Shown here: positions 15,201 to 25,740 of the stretch, one piece after another
How positions within the stretch are numbered: the stretch's first letter is position 1
How the letters are laid out: every line of letters starts with the position of its first letter
Assembly: GCF_037975245.1 (NCBI RefSeq)
Contig: NC_092565.1
Span: 5,715,999-5,779,998, forward strand
Direction: 5' to 3'
Source of the DNA: Apostichopus japonicus
Taxonomy: Eukaryota > Echinodermata > Holothuroidea > Aspidochirotida > Stichopodidae
DNA: 64,000 bases
Position numbers and translations under genes: made by a program
The notes under the pieces: model-generated
Told to the model about the DNA's origin: nothing
The model's input: only the letters and a program-made list of their open reading frames with translations
Database searches by the model: none

Positions 15201-18200
15201 TAATCCCACCAAAGTTTCCTAGATGGGCGAGCCGAACCTTCATTACATATCAGAATTGAGGCTGAAGGATTCGCTATCATTATCTGTGGAGGTTGACTAC
15301 AGCTTAATATTGTCCTTTTTTTGGACAAAAGAGACAACTTTATACAGTAGACAAACGAAATGTGGTTATGAGACTTAAAAAGTGTATCTTTGTGCTATTC
15401 TTTGTTCTCCAAACTAGAAATGGCTTCAAATCTGCATTTTGCTTTAACCAATTAACCTTGTCACAGTCTGATAGCAAAAGGTATAAGACTGCATCAGGAA
15501 GTATAAGATACCTGTACTTTAGTCCAACACAAACAATGAAGTTAAGTATAATGTTCAAATCATCGCATAGATTTCGTGTAAGAGGAATTGACGCTACACA
15601 ATATGGGCGGATGCTTGCCTCCCATGGACTAACAAAATGTTGAAGTTATGCCAAGACATGTTGCTCATTCAATGCTAATTATTATTCTTTCAAATTCAAA
15701 AACATTTTCTTCTAGTTCAATAACTTGAATCTTGTATAATAATATTATATTTGCATTCATCTTGGGATTGATCAGCACTAATTGACTTTGTGTTATTAGA
15801 AGCAGAGAATTGAGATCTGAACATACCACAGCTTACTTTTTATATCATGATGTCATATATTACATGATTATTATTCACTGAGATAACTTTATAAACACAT
15901 CCCAGTATAGCCAACTGAACCAGAACTTTGGGCATGTGAGAACAAACCAGTGATTCGTACAGCACAAATGTGTTGCTGCTTGCGTACAGTGTATGTGAGA
16001 GAAATCTTCACCTTGCGTTCTCCTTTCAGCCTACCACGTTCTATACTGCATGCATACTCAGCCTAGCCATCAAAGACCAAATAATATATACATACCTCCA
16101 ATGCTTTTGTAAATGGGCCTACATCCATCATTAGTTCACCAGACTCTCTATAGTACTTCCTACAAAAAAAAATGAAAAAGTTTAAGATGGCTATCCTTCA
16201 ACAGTTAAAACTGTAACATTTGAAGGCTTAGATATGCTTTTCACTACACAGAAGTTAAATAACTCTTAATTTAGGTACAAAGCTACGTGTGATCAGTATT
16301 CGTTTCTTCTTTTCTAATGTCACAAGAGAGATTTCATAACTTCTGTAAGTCCATCTGTAGATATTTTATTTGTCTAACACTTTCACATGATATATATGCT
16401 TCACTGGTATTCAGCACTCACTAATATAGGATCTATTTAAACTGGCAGCTAACGTTTTCAACTTCTCTAAACTTCTCATCACACTTGCAAATATAATATT
16501 AAAAGAGGAGCCAACTATCTACACCTCTACAATTCATTGCTACTCTTCAGAGAAATTTATCTTTAGTGTAACCTCCTCAACGAGACTTAAATGGACTAAA
16601 TATTTCATGGATTATTTTAATCAATTTTTAGTTTTAATTAGTAGCAGGTTTTACTCTTTCATTTTTCATTTTGCTTTCTACGAAAATGAATTTCTAGCCA
16701 TGAAATGTTATTAACCTTTTCCTGATATATTTCTCTCCTTATTAAGGAAGGGCATCGCTCCTTATCTTGTCTTGTTCTATTTTGTTTAGTTTTTTTTTCT
16801 TGCCTCATAATTTATTTTGTACCAACTGAACTTGTCCTTTCTTGTCTTATTCACCAATTTTTGAAAAGACACAGAAAATAGAGACTTAAATGAGATTCCA
16901 TGTAGTGACCTCATGATCTGCTCTCGACCAACTGAACCATCCAGCAATCGGTAGCAATCACCGCTCTTTTGAAAAGCTTTAGCACAGATCAAATTCTAGG
17001 ATGTCCACAGGACAGCATTCAACATTGCTTTCTTACAGGAAAGAACTTTTCTATACACTTACCCACAGGGGTTAGGAAGCTTCCAAAAAGTGAAGGGAGG
17101 GGGGAACAACATCAGAGGGGCACTTTCTCATTCCACAACCACCACTCGTTATGCTATCAACCGATACACCGGCCATATCACTTAAATATATATGATGTGT
17201 TAGTATGCCTATCAATACTATTTATTGAGATTGTTCATTGTTAACCTTGCTACAAACAGATATGGGATGCCATTTTAGAAATAGCATGTCCAGACTCAAA
17301 ATAAATAATTAAAATAAAATATTAAACTTAACAAAGACTTAAGATATCCAAAATAAGGTTTTCATCAAAGGGGCACATTTTATTTGCCAGTAGGGCACAT
17401 TTGCTATTTTGGAAAAAGTGGGGGGGGGGGCACATTCTCCCAGTTCCCCCTGGCTCCTACCCCTGCTTACCCAATGCCTAGAGTTATTAGGAGGGGTTCT
17501 TCACTGGCAATTAAAACTCTAAATGCATCATTCAGGGTCTGATACGTAAATCTTTCCACTGCATCGCCGATGACGACACAGTTGGGGGTTTTCCCTTCAT
17601 CATCCTTGAAAGCATCAAATTCAGGAAGGATTTCTATGACCATGAAGAAAAAAGAAAGAGAAAATATTTAGGTGTCATCTTAAGTTCTTTTATTTTGGTC
17701 TTAATAAGTTCTGAACAACTTTCATGAAACATGATAAGTCATTCATTGTGAGGGCTAGTCAAATATCTTTTATTCCTTGTTTAGAAAGATACAAAGAGAT
17801 ACAAGTATTGTAGGGTGACATTCTTTGCCTGTCAATGTGGACCTTTTTTTGGCACAATTATTCTTAAACAATGCCACCTTCTCCTTCTTTTCTTATACTG
17901 TAAGTTGTTTCTTAGTTCCAGCTGTACATACTTTAAGCAAGCATATTTCCTGGTCTGGTCAAGTGATACAAGTACAGTACACAAATTACCACATACAGCC
18001 TGAGGAGAGGTGGGTGGAGTGGGGGGGGGGGGATTCTGAGGGCTATATGGGATATTGAGCAAGTTTTCTAATTGTCAAAATATACTTAAGGAATAATGAA
18101 GACTTCAAAAAGGGGGCAATGTAACAAAATTGTCCTTATGACTGACCTAACCTTCTGTGTACAAAAATATAAGTTGATACTATTTTAACTTTCACCCATA

Positions 18201-19236
18201 AATTTGTATAGCAGTTTGGCCATTTTTCCATCAATTTTCACAGGAAATACACCAGGAAGTAGTAATGTCTGTTCTGTATTACCATCATCCAAAACAGAAG
18301 TACTGTATGCTTACTTTTATGAATTAACTTACTGTCATCTACTAAGAGATGAGGAACAAGGCCTCTGTCTTTAACCAATTGGCAAGCTGCCGGTGCAGGT
18401 GAAAACACTTCGTGAGCTTCGACATCAAACCCAAGTCCTTGTAGCCTCTGGACCAGATGAGATCTTATGTGCTGAGATTCGTTAGTGCAAAATCGGACCT
18501 TCAAGTGAGAAGCTTTCAACCTGAAAACAAAAGTTGTTAACCATTTGGAATAACTTCAAAATGAGTCGGCTGTACGATGAAATGAGATTCCTACCGAGGG
18601 ATCACCGGTAGGAGAAAGATTATGAGCAGGATGGACGACCCAATCTGAACTCGTTATTGCCTTCATATGAACACCAATTACTTTTTCTAGTTCCTGAAAG
18701 GCATAGGGTATGATATTCCTTGTAAGGATGTCAGCATTGATTGGTTTTGTAAGGCTTTCAACAGAATTAGCTTGATTCCTTGATATAACTCCCTATATTT
18801 GAGACTTACTAGTTTCTTCATGGTAAATCCGATTGAATAAATGTATGACTATACTGTACTGTATATAGTAAATGAAAGGGAGGAAAATATTACTTTTTTG
18901 TACTTTGTAGGAAAGTCTTGTTGTGTTCTACTGTACCTGTCTGGTCAATTGTAATGTGTTCTCACATCAATACAAGGATAGTACTTAGTTACCATGTATA
19001 CCCAACTACACAAACATTTCCCAATGTACAGTATCTGCACGCAGTTCAGTTGAACAGACAGACATCATTAAGATCTAGACAAAAAAATACATATATGCAA
19101 AATACCTTTTCACAGCTTCTACTGAGCCAGCTATTGCTTTGCCTCCAGAAGCATCACTATTGTAAAGAACTCCGGATATATCCAGAAGGACTCCCTCAAT
19201 ATTCTTGTTTAACGAAAACCAATCAGTGACCGACAT
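3254..19236 (-). CDS. LHPP: LHPP: phospholysine phosphohistidine inorganic pyrophosphate phosphatase
   Basis: HAD-superfamily phosphatase; the family hydrolyses phosphohistidine, phospholysine and pyrophosphate in the cytosol. Seven coding exons on the minus strand: 19106-19236, 18333-18520, 17471-17633, 16096-16159, 11936-12028, 11116-11207 and 3254-3350. All have GT-AG borders, and the phases join into 275 aa plus TGA, close to the roughly 270 aa of vertebrate LHPP. HAD motifs in order: [10 protein letters not shown] with Asp19, CTNES with Thr56, GKPSPSFF with Lys194, and [12 protein letters not shown] with Asp219/Asp220. The cap-region stretch [20 protein letters not shown] also fits LHPP. 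The start is the only ATG before the first motif. An acceptor (TTTTCAG) sits 4 nt upstream of it, so a non-coding first exon probably exists. Introns total about 15 kb; the last (3351-11115) is the longest. No damage is seen. Confidence 0.95.
8960..9900. repeat. 88-bp tandem repeat (satellite) in LHPP intron 6
   Basis: The phrase TATGAGACATG recurs at 9422, 9510, 9598, 9686 and 9774, exactly 88 bp apart. More diverged copies extend to about 8960 and 9900. Each unit carries the near-palindrome TATGTGATAACACATA and several CATGATGTGAT-type blocks. The central copies are almost identical, which indicates recent homogenisation. The open frames across it are by-products of the repeat. Confidence 0.9.
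12419..12830. repeat. 19-bp minisatellite in LHPP intron 4
   Basis: About 21 imperfect copies of a 19-bp unit resembling GTGTTCTCATTCCTACAAA. Unit starts at 12422, 12441 and 12460 show the 19-bp spacing. The plus-strand frame through it is open only because the unit lacks stops, so it is not a gene. A short (TTA)n run follows near 12910. Confidence 0.88.
13560..13757 (+). mobile_element. LINE-type 3' end (RT C-terminal remnant plus tail)
   Basis: The block TGTAAAGCGCTTTGAAACAC near 13690, followed by AAGCGCTATATTAATG and an (ATT)n tail, is a 3' terminal pattern very common in marine invertebrate retroposons. Just upstream, around 13605-13645, a decayed frame resembles the end of a reverse-transcriptase ORF. 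The element is 5'-truncated and inactive. Family (CR1/L2-like) is an inference. Confidence 0.5.
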
Positions 19237-19369
19237 CTCACTGAAAATGGACTCAAATTTCAGGTAATATCTAGTCAGTTCCTATGCAAAGTGCAATATA
19301 AGAATACAGAATTTACAAGCTAACATATAGTTTTACAGATGTTTCAAGTTGTAATATACCTACAGTATT

Positions 19370-19725
19370 TTAAAGGGTGTGAAGATGCCCACACAAAGAA
19401 ACGCCGGTAATCTGACCTAGTTTCGATGAGGTGTAACAGAAGTGTTAGACACCACCATCGATCCCAGCAAATACACACACAGCTTGCTACCGTCGGTAAT
19501 TAGACACTAGTGTACAATCAATACATACAGCTGCGGTCAATACCCACAACACAGTGTACATAGCAGCATGGACATCTCAGGTCTAGATAAAAGATAACAA
19601 GGTATCACGTTTCATTATTGTCTGCATTTTGTAGCGACAAGAAGAAAACGTCATTTGCAAGCAACAGATAGTTAACTTTTGCAGAGCGCGGCACGCAGTT
19701 TGGGGCGAGTCTTCAATGCCTTTAA
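19370..19725. mobile_element. TTAA-flanked MITE, copy 1 (Kolobok-like)
   Basis: A 348-bp element (19374-19721) lies between two TTAA tetranucleotides. Its ends are inverted repeats: AGGGTGTGAAGA at the left and AGGCATTGAAGACTCG read inward from the right. Its inside matches, in reverse orientation, the element at 47989-49606. TTAA targets occur in both the piggyBac and Kolobok superfamilies; the AGG start favours Kolobok. It starts 138 bp upstream of the LHPP ATG, probably within a 5' intron. Confidence 0.8.
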
Positions 19726-21366
19726 GTGCTATTATTTAGATCATTTACAAATAGTGGTGCCACTTTGGTCTGTGCCAAATATTGTTTTTTTGCCATCATT
19801 GTATTGTTTGTGGCTTTCATTTCTTTCTATGGTCTAGATGATAAACAATGGGTGCCTTCACTTCCCTCAGTATTTGAAAATGTGGTCAGACATGCTGTTC
19901 ACTTTTATCTGGCGTATGATATGGATATCATGGGCAGGAATGGCAAGTGCAGGGAATAGGCTTGGTACAGAATATAAGCAGACCTCATCCAAGATCATTA
20001 AGTTAGATTGGGTTTTCAATTAAAAGTTTTTTGGCTTAACCCTTAGGACATACTAAACTGAACAGTAAATGAAAATTCTAGATGTACTACTGTCTCGTGT
20101 AAAAATTTACATACATATTCACAACAGTGTTATACACAGCCTACGGAATGACAATAGGAAAAATAAGCATACAGTGTGTCTTTCTCTCTCTCTGTCTCTC
20201 TATATAAGCAGGGCATAATTGATAGCTTTGCCAAGGTAACTAAGAGGGAAATGGCTGAAATGTACCCGAAAATGTTGCTGAGTAACAGTTCTGTCAAACG
20301 GGATAAGAAATACTTCAATTTTTTATCCTTTTTGTATTCTAATTTTTTCTTAGCTCTAACAGTTGTGCATATTAATGACTTAATTAGTCCCGCCGCTCCC
20401 TTTGTATAATGGAAACATTGCCTTGCATTTTAGAAAGCATGTCCTATCATGACCAATGGTACGTAAGGAACTTAAAAGTTAAATCTTGACGTGCCAATGG
20501 CATAGTGTTAGTCGTTCGATATCGCAGAACTAGACCACAATCGTGATAATGTGCCTAAGACTAATGTAAGAAGAATCCCTCTCAAGATTACGCTAAAGCT
20601 TATCAAAAAACAACGTTACAGAAAGTTTTAAAGAAAATATGCACAAAAATGAGATCAGAGTGTATACCACCCAGCCAAAACTTACGTTGAACGGTGTCCT
20701 AACTATCTCTGCAGCAACTAGTAAAGGAATTGTTTACCTTTTTTCAAGCACGAATTACTGTGGTTGGGGTTCCCAGTTAGGTATATTGAATAACTGCCAA
20801 ACTATACCTATCATTCGGTCACATTTTGGTATTCTAGTGCCAAGCGGTATGGAGGGCCCACAGCAATTGATATGGGCGGGCCATTACGGCGGGCCATCAG
20901 TCTCAAATCGTGGGAGATCGACTTAAACCGATTTAAATGGTATTATTAAACAGATGAAAAGCATTAAAAGGTTGGAATTTATTTATAGGAAGGAATGGAA
21001 AATATATACTACTTGTATACGATACATAGCGTAGGCTAGTCAGGGCTAGGCCGTAACTTCGTAAGTAGCTCGTGAACTAGTAGTAGTAGTGGGAACTTTT
21101 CGCAAACCACCACACTAGAGACAATGGTGGATGTGCAATAAACGATGCACAATTAGGCTAAGCCTAAGGTATGTTTAATGTATGTGAGTTGCATCACACT
21201 GGCCTAATTCGAGTTAACGTCTATGGGCAGTGCGGGTTGAAGTCACTTTTCGGCAGTCACCAGATTTTTGCCGGTGAGCACACACCAATCTACAGTGTAT
21301 TTCTGTTACTTGTTAAAACCCCTCACGGGTATCACAAAGAGGATGTTGTTACGCAGGGCAGCGGTG
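19726..21366. other. Spacer between MITE and LINE remnant, no gene seen
   Basis: No exon with convincing splice sites or protein similarity. Short open frames here lack any recognisable domain. A (TC)n stretch occurs near 20180-20210. Promoter and first non-coding exon of LHPP may lie in the left part, but no motif settles it. Confidence 0.4.
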
Positions 21367-22305
21367 CTAGTAACACTTACAAACAATGAGTGGGCAGTCT
21401 AGTTTAACCGTTTTAAACACCTCAAGACTAGGGCTCTCCGTATCGGCCAAGGATTGCGTATTCCAGTCTTTTATAGTCCTAGGATAGAAACTATACTGAA
21501 TAGCATGATGATTATTTGGAATTTGAATATCGCGGCCACGTCTCCCTGGTTTCAAGAAGGGATTAGTCTCCTTTGGGACTGCAACTAGGTCATTAATAAT
21601 TTGGTACAATTATAGAATACAGGGCCATTCATTAACTCTTCCCAGCATCCGGATGCGCGGTGTGTCTGTACATGCCCGTACACGTATGACGCCCGCTAAA
21701 ATTCCATCACGTATTTCATTTTGACTCCGCATCAGCGCATCCACCACGGGAGTACTATAGAAAGGACTTAAATGTTATTTGAAAGTTTCCCTATATACCA
21801 TCACGTATGTCATTTTGACTCCGCATCCGCGCATCCACCCCGGGAGTACTAGGAATGGACTTAAATAATTTTCGACAAGTTTCAACCTATATGCCATTAC
21901 CATCACGTATTTCCAATACGGAAAGTCCCGTACGTACGAAGATATTCCACATCAATAGTGTGACGTTCTTAAAAGGCATCCGTACATGTGCGACGCCCTC
22001 TAAAATCCCACCACAGAAGTACTAGGAAAGGACTTAGGAAATTTTTGACTCCGCATCCACACATCCGCGCATCCACTCAAAAAGTAAGAACTTGGACTTT
22101 GACATTTTTTACTCACATACGTACTAGGGTGAGACTGAGCATCCGCGCATCCGGATGCTCAGATAGTATCATCGAGTGGCCCTGTATTCTATAATTACTC
22201 TGGACAATAATTTGATAAAAAAGCATGAGTCTGGCCCTTTTCCTTCTTTCTATGAGGGGTTCCAAATCTGAGCTGCATATTCAAGAGTAGAAGGACACAT
22301 AGACA
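21367..22305 (-). mobile_element. Non-LTR retrotransposon remnant (RT C-terminal part), interrupted
   Basis: Reading the minus strand from 22305, the fragment CPSTLEYAAQIWNP is followed after a gap by a frame ending LMLFYQII. The frame resumes left of an inserted MITE as NDLVAVPKETNPF, with the closing block FYPRTIKDWN and a Ser-Leu-Phe-Lys-type end. This order is typical of the C-terminus of LINE reverse-transcriptase ORFs. A stop, a frameshift and an internal deletion show it is dead. The exact clade is not resolvable here. Confidence 0.75.
21595..22214. mobile_element. Mutator-type MITE with 9-bp target duplication, inserted in the LINE
   Basis: The direct repeat AATAATTTG occurs at 21595-21603 and 22206-22214. 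Between them the ends are inverted, sharing AATTATAGAATACAGGGCCA (21608-21627, and its complement at 22177-22196). Removing the insert and one repeat restores the RT frame across the junction. A 9-bp duplication is characteristic of Mutator-like elements. The interior has several diverged GCATCCGCGCATCCAC sub-repeats and is much richer in CpG than the surroundings. No transposase is present. Confidence 0.85.
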
Positions 22306-22559
22306 TATAGGCCAATTCATGTATATATCAATGTGTCGTAATAGTGTAGATAACGTACAGATAATGGCTCTAGCTAGTAAAAAGAGGTTTCTTGGCTTAC
22401 TTGTTTCTCAAACGATTAGTGTTTAGTAGCAAATAACAACTACACAATTATTTGAAGTTTAAACTTTTGAATAAGAGTATTTTAGCTCTGGCGATCAAGC
22501 TAGACCATAGTACTTAGTGAATGTATCTATCGTTTGTTTTCATTGGCTGATACGGCTGG

Positions 22560-23800
22560 TTGGGTACAAATGTCCTGTAGGGCTACAGTGAGAGCTAGCG
22601 AGGCTAATGTCTATCCTCAACTAAAAATGTCCTGCAATAAAATGGTCCAATGACAAATTTTGTCTTAACTGTACGTTGGTGCATGCTCATGATCTACATT
22701 CCATTCATTCAGCTATATGCCTTTCTTTAACATATGTCCCCCTATTGTTGCCTATGTGTAAGTTGACACATAATGTTTAATTTGATATATGACGGTGGAA
22801 GCAATGTGTGTACATGATAATTCCTAAAACATGTACACACGTCTTCAATGGGTCTCTCCTACTCAGTAGCCCCCTCCCCTTCCAAACACACAAATCCATG
22901 TTGATTGTACATTGTGGGACCCTGTACAGAATGTAGTATATGGAATATGTATTCAAAGGTCATGGACACATAGGGCTACAGTGATCTAGGTAAACGTTTA
23001 GCATACTCAACTATAAATTCCCTGACAAAAGATGGACCAGTAACAAACTTTGTCTTACAGTACATGGCTGCTTGCTGAATGGCCTACCTACTACAGTATT
23101 CATTTAGCTGTATGTCTTTAACATATAAGGAATGTGGATTTAAGATGTCCCCCTAATGTTGTGTATTTGTAAGGTGACAAAAAATATTTCATTTTATATT
23201 TGAGAAGTGGAGGCCACATGTGTTCATGACACACACAAGTCTATGTTCATTCTATGTATAGCAGGAATTCTTTAGTCTATATGAGGTACAGTGGTGTATG
23301 GAAGATGTTTACAAAACATTCAAAGTTTGTGTAGTGCTTCAATAAGAGCTAGACAGGTTTATCATCCTTAACTAATAATTTCCCGAAATAAGATGGACCA
23401 GTAACAAGTGTCTCACCCTCATGTGTGAATGGTTGTATGCTGAATGTCCTACTTACCATTTATTGATCAGGTATAATTTCAACATTTCAATATTTTGAGG
23501 TATTGGAAATTTTGAATATCCAAATGTTACTAAAATGTTATGTTCGGTCTACCTAATGTTACTATATATGTAAAGGTGACACAAAATATTGTTTAAGATA
23601 GTGGAAATCACATGTATACCACCTCCTATTTGTTCATGTACATGTCTTCTCTCTGGTGGTAGATCCATAACTATATGAACTCCCAGGAATAAGATGGACC
23701 AGTGACAAGTGTCCTTCTATGCACATGCATGGATGGCTGCATGCTGGGTGTCATATGTACAACATTCAGTTTGTTGTAATTGCTGTATTTTCTTCAACAT
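22560..23800. repeat. Degenerate 300-390-bp tandem repeat
   Basis: Four diverged units. The anchor ATGGWCCARTRACAA recurs at 22642, 23032, 23393 and 23694 (spacings 390, 361 and 301). Other shared blocks are a GTCCCCCTAATGTTG-type segment and a CATTYAGCTRTATG segment. A detached piece of the same repeat lies at 27393-27560. No coding capacity is seen. Confidence 0.75.
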
Positions 23801-23847
23801 GTTGCAAATTTTGATTATGTCTTGCATGCAAAAACTCCAAGTAAGAT

Positions 23848-23943
23848 CAGTGGCATAGTGAGCATTATCAGCACCCAGGGGCAGGGGGCCATATACCCTG
23901 CGCCTTGGGGAAAGTTCCCCTTGCTCTCCTCACTATGCCACTG
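23848..23943. mobile_element. 96-bp hAT-type miniature element
   Basis: Perfect 15-bp inverted ends, CAGTGGCATAGTGAG and its complement, enclose a 66-bp interior that can itself fold. CAGTGGC ends are typical of hAT elements. The 8-bp flanks do not match, so the target duplication has decayed or the ends were rearranged. Confidence 0.75.
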
Positions 23944-24314
23944 CAAAAAATAAAGGGTAGTTAAAAAAGTGTGCTTACTAAATCATTCTGAACAACACAT
24001 GTGTTGAATGACATAATAGTGAGGTGTCCAACAGTACATGGCTATGGGCTGAATATTGTAGATGGACTGATTAGCCTACAGTACAGTCCATGTAAGTCTA
24101 CCATTAGGGCTACTAGTCAGAAGAAATCACACTGTTGTAAATTAATTATTAGAATACAATATTTGTAGTAAATGTTCTTAAATATGGAGTCAAAGGATAC
24201 CTGAAATTCTTACATGCCAAACCATCAATATCTACCTATCAATTTCATGTTGAAAGAATTAATTTCATACTTTTAAAATTAAATTGTACATGGTTCTTTT
24301 ATTTTGGTTTGCAG

Positions 24315-24421
24315 GTACCCTGGATGAAGATAGTGAAAGTAGCGATCTTGACCAAGCATGTTCTTCCAGATCAACCCCAAAGAGAGTTTTTCCAACAAGG
24401 CCAAAAGCAAGATGTTGCTTG
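24315..24421 (+). other. Possible exon of unknown gene
   Basis: A good acceptor (TTTGCAG) precedes 24315 and a GTAAGG donor follows 24421. The frame between encodes a Ser/Asp-rich segment beginning TLDEDSESSDLDQACSS. It could be an alternative or 5' untranslated exon of the gene starting at 25741. Joined to the next acceptor at 25716, its frame stops soon after, so it does not extend that protein. Confidence 0.3.
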
Positions 24422-24599
24422 GTAAGGAAAATTATTATCCTTAAGCCAGGGACATACTGTATGCAGGGGTCCCCAAACGAAGTCAAATCTGAAAAAGGTC
24501 TCCTTTTGCGCTAATGGCACGCACACAGTCCCACACATTGCTGGACCTCTGTTGACCGCACATGGCCTTTGACTGCAAAAAAACTAATAGAAATAATTC

Positions 24600-24870
24600 A
24601 CTCACTATGGGGCATGGTGGCTTAGTGCTTTGTGCATTTGACTCGCAACACACAGGTTGTGAGTCTGAGTCCCACACGTGGCATGTTCAATAAGTTGAAT
24701 CCTTGTGCAAGACACTTTACTCCATTTGCTTCATTCCACTCATCTCTAAAATGTGTGCTAGCTTCGGCTAGGGGTTAGTTAGCAATGGATTGACGGGTTG
24801 GGGGAGTGTTTCACTCTAATTTCCCTTGCATCATGGAAACCAGGTTTAAGCACCGACCTTATGAGCCATC
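24600..24870 (+). mobile_element. tRNA-derived SINE
   Basis: The head carries an A-box-like GTGGCTTAGTGC near 24609 and a B-box-like GAGTCTGAGTCCC near 24661, at tRNA-like spacing. It is followed by a TTGTGCAAGACACTTTACTCC body typical of invertebrate SINEs. The 3' border is not clear because another repeat begins close by. Confidence 0.65.
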
Positions 24871-24889
24871 TGGCACAGAAGAAAGCATA

Positions 24890-25370
24890 CCTACCTTCTC
24901 ACTATGGGTAAACTACCCACCAAGTACTGTATAAGCTCAATTGAATTTTACCTCATCAAGATATTGTTTACAAGGTTTTTATGTTTGACCTCTGTTAACC
25001 TCCACATAAAACAATATGGATCATACAAACACTCAAAAGAATACACATACTAAGTATGAGCTCAATTGAAGTGTGTCTTGTCAAGAGGTGTTTACAAGGT
25101 TGTCAGTGTTTGACATCTGTTGACCTTTGAGAAAAAACAATAGGGACCATGTGCTCACTATGAATAATCTACATAACAAGCATGAATTTAATTGAAGTTT
25201 GTCTCAAATTACGATGATTAAAAGATTAACAGTTTTTTTTACCTCAAATGAACTTTGACCTCAACCAAAAGCAATAGGGACCATGTACTCACAGAAAGGT
25301 ATTCTACCTACCTAGTATGAGCTCAATTGAAGTTTGCCTTAAGTATCAAGTTATTATGTTTACAAGTGGC
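24890..25370. repeat. Degenerate ~126-bp tandem repeat
   Basis: The phrase GAGCTCAATTGAAGT or a variant recurs at 24933, 25058, about 25184 and 25319. Intervening blocks with GTTTACAAGG, TTTGACCTC and AATAGGGACCATG are also shared. It directly follows the SINE. Confidence 0.7.
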
Positions 25371-25740
25371 ATCACATGCATGTCACTTACATATACACAT
25401 ATACATCCACACACACACACAAGAATGCGTGCATAGACCTGTTTCTTTTGCTTCTGCTCAAGTCATAGTTGTAGTCACACTAGAAAATACTCAGTAAAGT
25501 ACTGTATCTTAAATTGATGCTGAAGAATTAGAGATAGCTATATTGTGCTAACCACCATAGCTAGAGAAGAGCAGATTGGGATTTTTCAATACCTGCTTGC
25601 CAAAAAGATTACACTTCAGTAAAACTACTACCAGTGGCAATTCAATTACCTGTTGGGTTCATGTCTAATTCTGCAACAGATATCATTCATAGCATTTTAA
25701 TTTTTTTTGTTCCAGTTGATCTATATGAGGAGGACTAGGA

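Noticed and set aside
20639-20926. 95-codon plus-strand open frame
   Set aside because: No domain or exon borders recognised; close to a LINE remnant, so likely decayed repeat DNA.
24315-24421. Adding this exon to the N-terminus of the 240-aa protein
   Set aside because: Frame runs into a stop right after the next acceptor (25716), so it cannot be part of that coding chain as read.
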